Below, in pieces: positions 16,174 to 25,461 of a stretch of DNA of 64,000 bases. The stretch spans positions 186,001 to 250,000 of the forward strand of contig NZ_BSDE01000003.1 in the NCBI RefSeq assembly GCF_030268085.1. Direction: 5' to 3'. Every line of letters begins with the position of its first letter. The first letter of the stretch is position 1. A program made the position numbers and the translations under genes. Source of the stretch: Geothrix limicola. GTDB lineage: Bacteria; Acidobacteriota; Holophagae; Holophagales; Holophagaceae. Under the pieces are notes generated by a model. That model did no database searches and was not told where the DNA came from. It saw only the letters and a program-made list of their open reading frames with translations.

Positions 16174-18105
16174 CTACTGCGGCAGGTGCATGGGCACCGA
16201 GGTCACGATCACGCCGGGCTTGAGCAGCAGCCTCGCCTTGATGCGGAAGGCGCTCTGGGTGTGGAGGATCTGCTGCCACCACTTGGGCGTGATGAATTCC
16301 GGCAGGATGATGGTGAGCGCGAGTTCGGGCTCCGCGTCCCGGATGCGGTCAACCTCCTCCAGGATCGGTTCCACCATCTTCCGATAGGGGCTCGGAATGC
16401 ATCGCAGCGGGATGCCCAGCCCGTAGATGGACCAGTCCGCCCGCAGTTTCTCCATGGCCGGGCTCTCGTGGTAGCCGTCCGAACCCAGGTCCACCGTCAG
16501 GGCCTCCACACGGTCGCCCGCGATGAGGCGCGCGTACAGGAGCGACTGCACCACCCCGCGGTGGATGCCGTTCACGAGCACGATGGCGTGGTGCTTGTTG
16601 GGCAGGAAGGCGTCCGTGCGGCTGGCCGCCAGCTTGGACTTCACGCCGACGTAGTGGCGGCGGATGTTGAAGTGGACCACCACCAGCACGGGCACCAGCA
16701 GGATCACCACCCAGGCGCCGTGGATGAACTTGGTGATGGCGATGTCGAGCAGCACGATGGAGGCCGTGATGGCCCCCAGGCCGTTGACCACCGCCTTGGC
16801 GTGCCAGTGCCGGCCGCGCACCTTGCGCCAGTGGACGACCATGCCCGTCTGGCTGAGGGTGAACCCCATGAAGACGCCCGCCGCGTAGAGCGGAAGCAGG
16901 ATGTCCGTGTTGGCGTGGAAGGCCCAGACGAGGGCTGCCGAAAAGAAGAAGAGGATCAGGATACCGTTGGAGAAGACGAGGCGATCCCCCTGGCTGGCGA
17001 ACTGGCGCGGCAGGAAGCCGTCGCGGGCCTGCAGGGCCGCCAGCCGCGGGAAATCCGCGAAGGCCGTGTTCGCCGCCACCACAAGGATGGCGAAGGTGAA
17101 TCCCTGGACCAGGTAGTAGATGATCTTGGGCAGGCCGTGGCTGACATCGCCGAGGATGGCCTTGTTCAGTTTCGACAGCAGGGTTTCGGCCACCACGGTG
17201 GGATCGGCGCTGTGCTGGTAGGTCACGCCGAAGCGGTGCGCCAGCAGCGTGATGCCGAGGAACATGGTCCCCAGCAGCAGCACCATCCAGATCATGGTCT
17301 TGGCTGCGTTGGGCCCGGCGGGATCGCGGAAGGCCGTCGTGCCGTTGCTGATGGCCTCCACGCCCGTGAGCGCGGTGCAGCCCGCGCTGTAGGCGCGCAT
17401 GAAAATCCAGACCATCGACAGGCCCGCCAAATGGGCGCCCTGCTGGGCCGCATGCTGGACCTGGACCACGGTGGGGCCGCCGCCCAGCGCCAGCTTCAGT
17501 GTCCCGTAGCCCAGGATCAGGAAGATGCTGAGCACGAAGCCGTACGTGGGAATCGCGAAGAGGCCGCCGCTCTCCTTGATGCCGCGCAGATTCATGAGGG
17601 CGATGAAGCCGATGGAGAGGATCGTCAGCGCGACGTTGTGGCCTTCCAGTACGGGCAGGGCTGCGGTGATGGCCGCCACGCCTGAGGAAGCCGACACCGC
17701 CACCGTCAGGATGTAGTCGATGAGCAGGGAGGCGCCCGCCGTCAGCGCCGCGATGTCGCCCAGGTTCTCCATGGAGACGATGTAGGCGCCGCCGCCACCG
17801 GGATAGGCCAGGATGGTCTGCCGGTAGCTAATGGCGAGGATCATCAGCAGCGCGATGATGCCCAGGGCCACGGGAATCGACCAGCCGAAGATCGCGTGGC
17901 CCGCCACACCCGCCAGCGCGCCCGCGCCAAGCGCGTGCATGAGGGCCCCCGAGAGCGAGGCCATGATCTCCTGCGTCGCGTAGGCCACAGAGGAGAGCGC
18001 GTCCGAGCTGAAGACGGCCAGGGCGATGGGGTTGCTGATCTTGGTGTGTTGGGTTTCTTCGCTGGCCAGCCGCCGCCCCAGCAACATCCGTCTCAGGCTC
18101 TGCAT
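16174..18105 (-). CDS. APC-superfamily permease, KimA-like (putative potassium importer), copy 2
   Basis: A 643-aa inner-membrane transporter. The N-terminal SNPIALAVFSSDALSSVAYA and YRQTILAYPGGGGAYIVS blocks match the KimA/YdaO group of the APC superfamily, whose B. subtilis member imports K+ with protons. About 12 helices are followed by a C-terminal cytoplasmic part of about 150 residues (HHAIVLVNGIHRGVVQSLLYA) that resembles a nucleotide-binding alpha/beta fold. It lies 21 bp after a close paralogue on the same strand. Potassium specificity is inferred from family resemblance only. Confidence 0.8.
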   Translation of the reverse strand: MQSLRRMLLGRRLASEETQHTKISNPIALAVFSSDALSSVAYATQEIMASLSGALMHALGAGALAGVAGHAIFGWSIPVALGIIALLMILAISYRQTILAYPGGGGAYIVSMENLGDIAALTAGASLLIDYILTVAVSASSGVAAITAALPVLEGHNVALTILSIGFIALMNLRGIKESGGLFAIPTYGFVLSIFLILGYGTLKLALGGGPTVVQVQHAAQQGAHLAGLSMVWIFMRAYSAGCTALTGVEAISNGTTAFRDPAGPNAAKTMIWMVLLLGTMFLGITLLAHRFGVTYQHSADPTVVAETLLSKLNKAILGDVSHGLPKIIYYLVQGFTFAILVVAANTAFADFPRLAALQARDGFLPRQFASQGDRLVFSNGILILFFFSAALVWAFHANTDILLPLYAAGVFMGFTLSQTGMVVHWRKVRGRHWHAKAVVNGLGAITASIVLLDIAITKFIHGAWVVILLVPVLVVVHFNIRRHYVGVKSKLAASRTDAFLPNKHHAIVLVNGIHRGVVQSLLYARLIAGDRVEALTVDLGSDGYHESPAMEKLRADWSIYGLGIPLRCIPSPYRKMVEPILEEVDRIRDAEPELALTIILPEFITPKWWQQILHTQSAFRIKARLLLKPGVIVTSVPMHLPQ

Positions 18106-18126
18106 GGAGGCTCTCCAGGATGGAGG

Positions 18127-20016
18127 CTACTCCACCAGGGGCTCCAGGTGGTAGGGGATCGAGATCACCACGGTCTTGGGCTTCATCAGCAGGGTGCCCT
18201 TGATGCGCCAGGCCGTCTGGTTGTGCAGCAGGTTCGCCCACCAGTGCCCCGTCACGAATTCGGGCAGAATGACGGTGATGGTGTATTCAGGCTCCGCGCG
18301 CCGCATGCGGTCCAGTTCATCCACGATGGGCTCGACGATCTTGCGGTAGGGGCTGCGCAGCGCCCGGAGGGGGATGCCCTCGCAGTAGCGCGGCCAGTCG
18401 GAGCGAAGCTTCTCCAGGGCGGCGCTGTCGCGGCCGTTCTCATCGGGGAAATCGACGGTGAGGGCCTCCACCTCGCCGTGGTCGGCGATGACCTTGGCGT
18501 AGTTGAGGGCCTGAACCACACCGGAATGGATGCCCGAAACCAGCACCACCACGCGGTTCTTGCGGGGGCTGTGAAATTCCGCCCGGCTGCCCGCCAGGAT
18601 CGACTTCACGCGGATGTAGTGGCGGTGGATGTTGAAGAAGGTCATCACCATCGCGGGCACGAGCACCAGCACGATCCAAGCGCCGTGGGTGAAGCGCGTC
18701 ACGGCGATGACCAGCATGACGATGAGGGTCGTCACCGCACCCATGCCGTTGATGAGCGCCTTCAGCTGCCAGGCCTTGCCCTTGAGGCGGAACCAGCGCA
18801 GCACCATGCCCGACTGGCTGAGGGTGAAGCCCAGGAACACGCCCACGGCGTAGAGGGGCAGCAGGTGGTCCTCCTTCGCACCGAAAACCAGCACAAGGAA
18901 ACCCGCGGCCATGGAGAGGATGAGGATGCCGTTGGAGAAGACGAGGCGGTCGCCCTGGCTCGTGAACTGGCGGGGCAGGAACCCGTCCTTGGCCTGGAGC
19001 GCGGCCAGGCGCGGGAAATCCGCATAGGCCGTGTTGGCCGCCAGGGCCAGGATGGCCATGGTGAAGCCCGTGGTGATGAGGTAGACCGCCTTGGAGAAGC
19101 CGTGGTCCACCCCGCCGAGGATGGCCCGCGTCAGCTGGGAGAGCAGGGTCTCCGGCGCATCCGGGTGGTAGGTCAGGCCGTAGTGGTTCGACAGGAACGT
19201 GATGCCGAGGAACATCGTTCCGAGGATCGCCACCATCCACGTCATGGTCTTCGCGGCGTTGTGGGCCGAGGGGACCTTGAAGACGGTCACGCCGTTGCTG
19301 ATGGCCTCCACGCCCGTGAGCGCCGTGCAGCCCGCGCTGTAGGCCCGGGCGAAGAGCCACATGGCCGCCAGCTTGGAGGTGCCTTCCAGGTGGACCACCG
19401 CGTGCTGGGTGACGACCGCCTGACCCGTGGCCACGTTCCAGAAGCCCTTGATCAGCAGGCCCAGGATGCAGAGCACGAAGCCGTAGGTCGGCACCGAGAA
19501 CACGAGCCCGCTTTCCTTCACGCCCCGCAGGTTCATCAAGCCAATGAAGGCGATGATGCCTTCGGCGAGGAAGATCCGGTGGGCTTCCAACCCGGGAAAG
19601 GCCGATACGATCGCGGAGACGCCCGCGGACACGGACACCGCCACCGTCAGGATGTAGTCGATGAGCAGCGAGGCGCCGGCCGTCTGCGCCGCCACCTCAC
19701 CCAGGTTGTCCTTGGCCACCAGGTAGGCGCCGCCGCCGCTGGGGTAGGCGTGGATGGTCTGGCGGTAGCTGACGTTCAGCACCAGCAGCAGGCCCACGAT
19801 GCCGAGAGCCACCCACCAGGACCAGCCCAGCACGCCCGCGCCGAAGATGGCCACGGCCGCCGTGAGGGGCGCCATGATTTCCTGCGTGGCGTAGGCCACG
19901 GAGGAGAGCGCGTCCGAGCTGAACACCGCCAGCGCGATGGGATTGCTGATCTTGGTTTCGTGACTTTCTTCGCTGGCGAGGCGACGGCCCAGGAGGATTC
20001 TGCGGAAATTGGGCAT
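18127..20016 (-). CDS. APC-superfamily permease, KimA-like (putative potassium importer), copy 1
   Basis: A 629-aa paralogue of the downstream gene, with the same N-terminus (RRILLGRRLASEES), the SSDALSSVAYATQEIMAPL helix, the YPSGGGAYLVAKDNLGEVA loop and a C-terminal soluble domain (KNRVVVLVSGIHSGVVQALN). The two share organisation throughout, pointing to a tandem duplication that has since diverged. Both have conserved GCTALTGVEAISNG and LAANTAYADFPRLAALQAKD segments. I see no c-di-AMP (ydaO) riboswitch in front. Confidence 0.8.
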   Translation of the reverse strand: MPNFRRILLGRRLASEESHETKISNPIALAVFSSDALSSVAYATQEIMAPLTAAVAIFGAGVLGWSWWVALGIVGLLLVLNVSYRQTIHAYPSGGGAYLVAKDNLGEVAAQTAGASLLIDYILTVAVSVSAGVSAIVSAFPGLEAHRIFLAEGIIAFIGLMNLRGVKESGLVFSVPTYGFVLCILGLLIKGFWNVATGQAVVTQHAVVHLEGTSKLAAMWLFARAYSAGCTALTGVEAISNGVTVFKVPSAHNAAKTMTWMVAILGTMFLGITFLSNHYGLTYHPDAPETLLSQLTRAILGGVDHGFSKAVYLITTGFTMAILALAANTAYADFPRLAALQAKDGFLPRQFTSQGDRLVFSNGILILSMAAGFLVLVFGAKEDHLLPLYAVGVFLGFTLSQSGMVLRWFRLKGKAWQLKALINGMGAVTTLIVMLVIAVTRFTHGAWIVLVLVPAMVMTFFNIHRHYIRVKSILAGSRAEFHSPRKNRVVVLVSGIHSGVVQALNYAKVIADHGEVEALTVDFPDENGRDSAALEKLRSDWPRYCEGIPLRALRSPYRKIVEPIVDELDRMRRAEPEYTITVILPEFVTGHWWANLLHNQTAWRIKGTLLMKPKTVVISIPYHLEPLVE

Positions 20017-20033
20017 CGTTCAGGAGTCCTGGA

Positions 20034-20444
20034 TCAGCGGGCCATCAGCCAAAGGCCGGAGAGGGTGGCCGCGAGACCCAGCAGCTTGGAGGGCTGGAGG
20101 TGCTCGCGGAAAAGCAGGAAGGCCAGAAGCGCCACCAGGATGAAGTTGGCGTTCATGATGCCGACGGCGAGCGCGGCCTTCGCGCCGCGGGAAAAGCTTT
20201 CGTTCAGCAGGATGAGGGCCACGGCCGTGAAGACGCCCGCCCCCAGGGCCCATGCCGCGCCGACGGTGGGGCCCGTCTGACGCCCGCGCCAGGTCCAGTA
20301 GATCAACGCCAGCGGAAGTTCGCCGAGCACCACCCAGAACAGCACCGAGGCCGATCCGAGCCCGCGCATGCTTGCCGCCTTCATTCCCAGATTGGCCAGG
20401 CCCATGAAGCCCAACGCCGCCAATGCCCAGCCCAACCACGCCAT
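20034..20444 (-). CDS. Small DMT-superfamily (EamA/EmrE-like) transporter
   Basis: A 136-aa protein with four hydrophobic helices (for example ALAALGFMGLANLGMKAA and FILVALLAFLLFREHL), the size of one EamA half. The ending FREHLQPSKLLGLAATLSG matches the conserved end of the DMT repeat. It would work as a dimer. The substrate is unknown. It ends 17 bp before the KimA-like pair starts and may share a transcript with it. Confidence 0.75.
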   Translation of the reverse strand: MAWLGWALAALGFMGLANLGMKAASMRGLGSASVLFWVVLGELPLALIYWTWRGRQTGPTVGAAWALGAGVFTAVALILLNESFSRGAKAALAVGIMNANFILVALLAFLLFREHLQPSKLLGLAATLSGLWLMAR

Positions 20445-20523
20445 ATCCGACACACCCCAAGGAAAACCATTATGGCCTTTGCTGGAGCTTGTGGGGACAA
20501 GGGTTGATCGAGGCCACAGAGAT

Positions 20524-21429
20524 TCACCGGCTGCGCCGGAAGGCCAGGGCCTCGACGAGGTGCCTTTGCCCTGGCGCCAGGGGCCAGATCCAGCGCTCCT
20601 GCCGCGCCAGCTCCAGGCCGCCGCCCCGAACATGGGCCGCCACATCCAATCCACCGAGGGGATCGCTCGCCTCGATGGGCACGCCATTCCCGCGCAGTTG
20701 GCGCGACCAGTCTTCATCCCAGGGCCCCAGCTCCAGGGCGCCGCCACTGAAGACCACGGCCCGATCATACAGGAGCCACAGGTCTGCGCCGCTGTCGCGC
20801 AGCGCGTCCAGGAAGGCCGCCAGGGCCCGCCCCGTCCAGCCTTCCAGGGCTTCGGCCAGGGGATCGGGCGTTTCTGGATCCAGTCTCCAGGGCGCGAACC
20901 CGAAGGCCGCCTCCACCACCCGCTCGGCCACGACACCGAACTGACCCATGACGTTCGCGCAAAGGATCGCCCCGGGGCGGTGCGCCGCAATCCAGGCGCG
21001 TAGCGGGGCCGGGTCGGGGTGCAGGAAGGGGATCAGGCCTGCCAGACGCCGGGCCGCCGTGTCCCGATCGCGACGGTGGCCCGACCAGGGCTCTGCCACG
21101 GCCCGCCGCGCCGTGGCTTCCAGATCCGCCAGGCCTCCGGTCATGTCGTCGAAGATCCAGGCGGGCCAGCGACGGTGGCGCAGGGCCGTCCAGACCCGGC
21201 TCCAGGGATCCGCGTCCCAGCCGATTGTGTGCTTGGGCGTCAGGGACCAGGGCAGCTCCAGGCCCGCACCCGCCCCGAGCACCAGCACGGGGTGCCCCGG
21301 ATCCGCCGCCTGCAGGCCCTCACCGAGGAAGGCCCGCGCCCGCCCCAGATGCTCATCCCAGGCCGAGCGTTCCCGGCCCAGGAAGGCGAACTGCTCCCGG
21401 CGCAGGAGTCTGGAAAGCGACTTGGACAT
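20524..21429 (-). CDS. Uncharacterised protein with a methyltransferase-like glycine loop
   Basis: I do not recognise this 301-aa protein. It has a nucleotide/SAM-type motif, HPVLVLGAGAGLELPW, near residue 45, followed by TIGWDADPWSRVWTAL (an acidic end of the next strand) and PGAILCANVMGQFGVV later. These are consistent with a Rossmann-like SAM methyltransferase fold, but no substrate motif is visible. The ATG at 21429 was chosen over upstream in-frame codons because those run into the lipA promoter. It is divergent from lipA with a 40-bp gap. Confidence 0.7.
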   Translation of the reverse strand: MSKSLSRLLRREQFAFLGRERSAWDEHLGRARAFLGEGLQAADPGHPVLVLGAGAGLELPWSLTPKHTIGWDADPWSRVWTALRHRRWPAWIFDDMTGGLADLEATARRAVAEPWSGHRRDRDTAARRLAGLIPFLHPDPAPLRAWIAAHRPGAILCANVMGQFGVVAERVVEAAFGFAPWRLDPETPDPLAEALEGWTGRALAAFLDALRDSGADLWLLYDRAVVFSGGALELGPWDEDWSRQLRGNGVPIEASDPLGGLDVAAHVRGGGLELARQERWIWPLAPGQRHLVEALAFRRSR

Positions 21430-21469
21430 TCCATGAATCCTACGGGAAACTGAAAGATCAGGAGTCCGA

Positions 21470-22396
21470 ATGCCCCGTTTCTCAAAGCGTGTCGGCCGCG
21501 AAGTGCTCGAAGGGCATCCCCGCCTGCCCGAATGGATCACCAAGGAGCGCGTCAAGCTCTCCGATCTGCATGGCATGAAGAAGGACCTGCGAGATTCGCA
21601 CCTACACACGGTCTGCGAGGAGGCGCGCTGCCCCAACCGGACCCACTGCTTCACCCACGGCACGGCCACCTTCCTGCTCATGGGTGAGGTCTGCACCCGC
21701 GCCTGCGGCTTCTGCAGCATCCAGAGCGGCAAGCCCCGGCTCCTGAACCCCCATGAACCGCAGGAGACCGCCGAGCGTGTGGCGGCCCTGAACCTGCGCT
21801 TCGCCGTGCTCACGAGCGTGAACCGCGACGACCTGCCCGACGGCGGCGCGGCCCACTTCGCCGAGACCGTCCTCGCCATCCGCCGCCGCAATCCCGGTGT
21901 GGACGTGGAGGTGCTGGTGCCCGACTTCATGGGCGATCTCGACGCCGTGGCGCGCGTGGTGGCGGCGCGTCCCGCCGTGTTCAACCACAACACCGAGACC
22001 GTGCCCAGCCTCTATTCGGAAGTGCGTCCCGCGGGCCGCTTCGAGCGCAGCCTCGCCGTGCTGCGGCACGCCAAGGACCTGGGCACCTCGCTCTACGGTT
22101 CGTCGTTTCGCACGAAGAGCGGCATGATGCTGGGCCTGGGCGAGACCGAAGCCGAGCTGATGAGCACCTTCGAATCGCTGGCCCGGGCCGGTGTCGACAT
22201 CCTCACCCTGGGCCAGTATCTGCGCCCCACGCGCCACCAGCTGCCGGTGAAGCGGTACGTGCATCCCGACGAATTCGCCGAGCTCGGCGCCAAGGCCAAG
22301 ACCTTCGGCTTCGCCACGGTCTACGCCGGGCCCCTCGTGCGGTCCAGTTTCAATGCCCACGAAGTGGCGGAGATGGAAGGCATCAGCATCGCCTAG
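21470..22396 (+). CDS. lipA: Lipoyl synthase
   Basis: LipA is a radical-SAM enzyme that inserts two sulfurs into protein-bound octanoate. The auxiliary cluster cysteines are C49, C54 and C60 (VCEEARCPNRTHCF), and the radical-SAM cluster cysteines are C75, C79 and C82 (CTRACGFC). TSVNRDDLPDGGA and the C-terminal RSSF complete the family pattern. The length of 308 aa is standard. lipB is not beside it. It ends 2 bp before the convergent ferredoxin gene. Confidence 0.96.
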   Translation: MPRFSKRVGREVLEGHPRLPEWITKERVKLSDLHGMKKDLRDSHLHTVCEEARCPNRTHCFTHGTATFLLMGEVCTRACGFCSIQSGKPRLLNPHEPQETAERVAALNLRFAVLTSVNRDDLPDGGAAHFAETVLAIRRRNPGVDVEVLVPDFMGDLDAVARVVAARPAVFNHNTETVPSLYSEVRPAGRFERSLAVLRHAKDLGTSLYGSSFRTKSGMMLGLGETEAELMSTFESLARAGVDILTLGQYLRPTRHQLPVKRYVHPDEFAELGAKAKTFGFATVYAGPLVRSSFNAHEVAEMEGISIA

Positions 22397-22398
22397 GC

Positions 22399-23043
22399 TC
22401 AGTCCCGGCGCGGATCCACGACGATGGCCGAGGGTTCGGCGGGACAGGCGAAGACGCAGAGGCCGCAGCCCGTGCACGCGTCGGCGTACACCACCGGATG
22501 ACCAATCGTTTCCCCCTCGAAGGTCACGATGCGGATGGCCTCTTCGGGATAGGGACAGCGGTCCACGCAGATGCGGCAGGCCCGGGCCTCGCGATCCAGG
22601 CTGCCCCAGGTGACGCATTGGCTGGGTTTCACGCGGGCCGTGCCCATGCGGGTGGCCTTGGGCCCCTCGATCTCTTGACCATCGGCCCGCTTGAGCCGCG
22701 GCCAGACGAGGGCCTCGTCCTCGCAGGCGGCCACGCAGGGAAGCGTTGTGCAAAGGAAGCAGGGCACGCTGCGCGGATCGATATAGGGCGTCTTCAGGGC
22801 CAGGCCCGCCGACGCGGGCGCCATGAGGATTGCATTCTCGGGGCAGGCCCGCATGCACTTGTCGCAGCGGGTGCATTTGGTGAGGAATTCCAGCTCGTCG
22901 AGGGCGCCCGGGGGCCGCAGCAGCTTGGGGCCGAGGCCCGTCACCGCATCCTCGATGCGGTTCGCGACGAAGCCGGCGAACAGGGTGCCCAGGGACTTGA
23001 AGAAGTCGCCGCGCTCCTGGGGTTCGTCGAGCTTCTTGGCCAT
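22399..23043 (-). CDS. NapG/NapF-like polyferredoxin with four 4Fe-4S sites
   Basis: A 214-aa cytoplasmic iron-sulfur protein. It has CTRCDKCMRACPENAI, then a modified CFLCTTLPCVAAC set, then CRICVDRCPYPEEAI, and finally CTGCGLCVFACPAEPSAI. The spacing resembles the NapG/MauM ferredoxin group that passes electrons to periplasmic reductases, but no Tat signal or reductase gene is present. The ATG at 23043 is 6 bp after the Asd-like gene, so the two are probably co-transcribed. The redox partner is unknown. Confidence 0.85.
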   Translation of the reverse strand: MAKKLDEPQERGDFFKSLGTLFAGFVANRIEDAVTGLGPKLLRPPGALDELEFLTKCTRCDKCMRACPENAILMAPASAGLALKTPYIDPRSVPCFLCTTLPCVAACEDEALVWPRLKRADGQEIEGPKATRMGTARVKPSQCVTWGSLDREARACRICVDRCPYPEEAIRIVTFEGETIGHPVVYADACTGCGLCVFACPAEPSAIVVDPRRD

Positions 23044-23048
23044 GGCGC

Positions 23049-23876
23049 CTACATCAAGCCCAGCACGCGCAGAGTGGGCCGCAGCACGCCCCATAGCACG
23101 GGGTCGAAGCCCAGGGTGAGCATGGCCGCCTTGTTGTCGCCCGCGAGGTCCATGTGGGCCAGTAGGTCGGCGCTCACGGCCACGTCCCGGGAACTGGGCG
23201 CCGCGTCCACCCACTTCACGCCGGCGGGCGCCTCCTTCTTCACGAGGCTCTTGCCCTCGGCGGCGCGGATCTGGAGGATCAACAGGTCGCCATGGAAGGA
23301 GGGCACGCGGACCTCCATCAGGCGGCCCTTGCCCGCGGGCGGCGTCACGGGCACGACCTCGAAGGCCTGCCGGTAGCCCAGCTTCGCCAGGTCCGGATCC
23401 TCACCGTTGAGCACGGCGAGGGTCTGCTCCACGAGGCCGTCCAGCCCCTGGTCGCCCATCCAGGCCACGGATCGCAGGTGGGTTCCGCCCACGTCGCCCA
23501 GGCCCTCCAGCAGGCTGGGAAGCAGCGCCAGCACCTGTTCCAGGGCCGGGCGGCTGCGAAGCGCCCGGGCGTCCTTGGGCCAGGCTCCGGCCAGGGGCAT
23601 GGGGTCGGTCTTGGCTTCGGGCTCGGAACGCAGATCCAGGATGCGACCGGGGAAATCGGCCAGTAGCGCGGGGTCCGGCGTGTCGGCCAGGATCACCGCG
23701 TCCAGGCCTTCCAGCAGCAGCGGCGTCGGCGCGAAGACCACCAAGTCGCCGATCTCTTCCTCCACGGTGAGGGGTCCCGTGGAAAGCGGCACCACGGAGG
23801 CCTCGCGCGCCTCCAGGGCGTTCACGAGTTCGCGGCCCAGCAGGGATTGGGCGCCGATGACGGCCAGCTTCAACAT
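23049..23876 (-). CDS. Asd-like (USG-1-type) protein lacking the catalytic cysteine
   Basis: A 275-aa protein with an Asd/ArgC-like Rossmann start (LKLAVIGAQSLLGRELVNAL) and a C-terminal half related to the Asd dimerisation domain (MEVRVPSFHGDLLILQIRAA). The catalytic region, NCT in true Asd, is absent. Around the equivalent place the sequence reads GTHLRSVAWMGDQGL. E. coli Usg is a similar inactive relative. The genuine asd of this genome is at 2781-3836, so this copy probably has a non-enzymatic or different role. It is translationally close to the ferredoxin gene. Confidence 0.7.
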   Translation of the reverse strand: MLKLAVIGAQSLLGRELVNALEAREASVVPLSTGPLTVEEEIGDLVVFAPTPLLLEGLDAVILADTPDPALLADFPGRILDLRSEPEAKTDPMPLAGAWPKDARALRSRPALEQVLALLPSLLEGLGDVGGTHLRSVAWMGDQGLDGLVEQTLAVLNGEDPDLAKLGYRQAFEVVPVTPPAGKGRLMEVRVPSFHGDLLILQIRAAEGKSLVKKEAPAGVKWVDAAPSSRDVAVSADLLAHMDLAGDNKAAMLTLGFDPVLWGVLRPTLRVLGLM

Positions 23877-23892
23877 GGGAAACCTTTCAAGC

Positions 23893-25344
23893 TCAAACGC
23901 GGACGGCGGCTTCTTCGGCGGGGGCGTGATCCTTCAACGCCTCGGCCACGGGACCCGCCAGGAACTGGCGGACCTGATCGCCGGCCCGGCCCGTGAACCG
24001 CGTGGCATCCAGCAGGGCGGCCAGTTCGGACTCGTTCATGGCCCAGGCGGGATCTTCCGCCAGCAGCTTCAACAGATCATTGGAACGGCCCTCGGCCTTG
24101 ATGCGGCGACCCGCCTCCAGCGCCGCGACACGGAAGCGCTCGTGGAGATCCTGACGGTCCCCGCCCCGCTTCACCGCTTCCATGAGCAGCACCTCGGCGG
24201 CCATGAAGGGGAGTTCCTGCGCCAGGCGCGCCTCGATCATCTTGGGGTAGACCACGAGGCCCGAGGCCACGTTGCGCAGCAGCACGAGGATGGCATCGGC
24301 CGCCAGCAGGCCCTGGCTGATGGTGAGGCGCCGATGGGCGCTGTCGTCCAAGGTGCGCTCCATCCACTGGCTGGCGCTGGTCTGGTAGCTGGAGGGCATG
24401 AGCCCGAGCACGAAGCGGGCGAGGCTGTTGATGCGTTCCGAGCGCATGGGATTGCGCTTGTAGGGCATGGCGCTCGAACCGATCTGCTTCGTCTCGAAGG
24501 GTTCTTCCACTTCCTTCAGGTGCTGCAGCAGACGCAGGTCGCAGGCGAACTTGGAAGCCGAGGCGGCGATGCCGCATAGCACCTGGCCGATGCGGTCCTC
24601 CAGCTTGCGCGTGGCCGTCTGGCCGCTCACGGGGATCGCGGGGAAACCCACCTTGGCGCAGAAGCGCTGCTCCAGGGCCTCCACCTTGGCGCCGTCGCCT
24701 TCGAAGAGTTCCAGAAAGCTGGCCTGAGTGCCCGTCGTGCCCTTCACGCCACGCACGGGCGTGGTGCGGATGAGGTGGTCGAGGTCCTCCAGGTCCAGCA
24801 GCAGGTCCTGGATCCAGAGGCTGGCGCGCTTGCCCACCGTCGTGGGCTGGGCGGGCTGGAAGTGGGTGAAACCGAGCGTCGGCTGGTCCTGCCACTGGGC
24901 GGCGAAACCGGCCAGGGCCGCGATGACGTCCTGCAGGCGGCGACGCAGCAGGGCCAGCGCCTCCTGCACGATGAGCAGGTCGCCGTTGTCCGTGACGAAG
25001 CAGCTGGTGGCCCCGAGGTGGATGATGGGCCGCGCGCCGGGTGCCTGCTCACCCCAGGCGTGGATGGCGGCCATCACGTCGTGGCGCAGGGCGGCTTCGT
25101 GCTTGGCAATGGTCTCCAGATCCACCGCGTCCTGGCTGGCCTTGAGCTCAGTGATCTGGGCAGCGGTGACGGGCAGGCCCAGCTCGGATTCGGATTCCGC
25201 GAGGGCGATCCAGAGGCGGCGCCACACGCGCTGCCGGTAGAGCGGCGACAGCAGACGCACCATGGCCTTGCTGGCGTAGCGGCTCGCCAGCGGATGCTCG
25301 AACCGCTCCAGTTCGGGTCCATCGTGAGGGGGCAGGAAGGGCAT
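23893..25344 (-). CDS. purB: Adenylosuccinate lyase
   Basis: PurB acts twice in purine synthesis, splitting fumarate from SAICAR and from adenylosuccinate. The 483-aa protein carries the flexible signature loop IGSSAMPYKRNPMRSER and the THFQPAQPTTVGKR region. This sequence style is closer to the eukaryotic/Legionella branch (about 480 aa) than to the B. subtilis branch (430 aa). GGAG lies properly before the ATG at 25344, whereas the upstream in-frame ATG has no comparable site. Confidence 0.93.
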   Translation of the reverse strand: MPFLPPHDGPELERFEHPLASRYASKAMVRLLSPLYRQRVWRRLWIALAESESELGLPVTAAQITELKASQDAVDLETIAKHEAALRHDVMAAIHAWGEQAPGARPIIHLGATSCFVTDNGDLLIVQEALALLRRRLQDVIAALAGFAAQWQDQPTLGFTHFQPAQPTTVGKRASLWIQDLLLDLEDLDHLIRTTPVRGVKGTTGTQASFLELFEGDGAKVEALEQRFCAKVGFPAIPVSGQTATRKLEDRIGQVLCGIAASASKFACDLRLLQHLKEVEEPFETKQIGSSAMPYKRNPMRSERINSLARFVLGLMPSSYQTSASQWMERTLDDSAHRRLTISQGLLAADAILVLLRNVASGLVVYPKMIEARLAQELPFMAAEVLLMEAVKRGGDRQDLHERFRVAALEAGRRIKAEGRSNDLLKLLAEDPAWAMNESELAALLDATRFTGRAGDQVRQFLAGPVAEALKDHAPAEEAAVRV

Positions 25345-25461
25345 AGACTCTCCGACCTTCCAGTGTCGCACGTCTGTAGACCTGTGACCCTGCTCACGAA
25401 GAGGGGCTCTGCGGGGCGACGGTCGCGGCTAGGATGAATACATCACACGGGAGCCCCGGCC

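Noticed and set aside
25345-25461. Possible glycine riboswitch before glyA
   Set aside because: The gap lacks the conserved glycine aptamer cores and is short for even a single aptamer plus platform.
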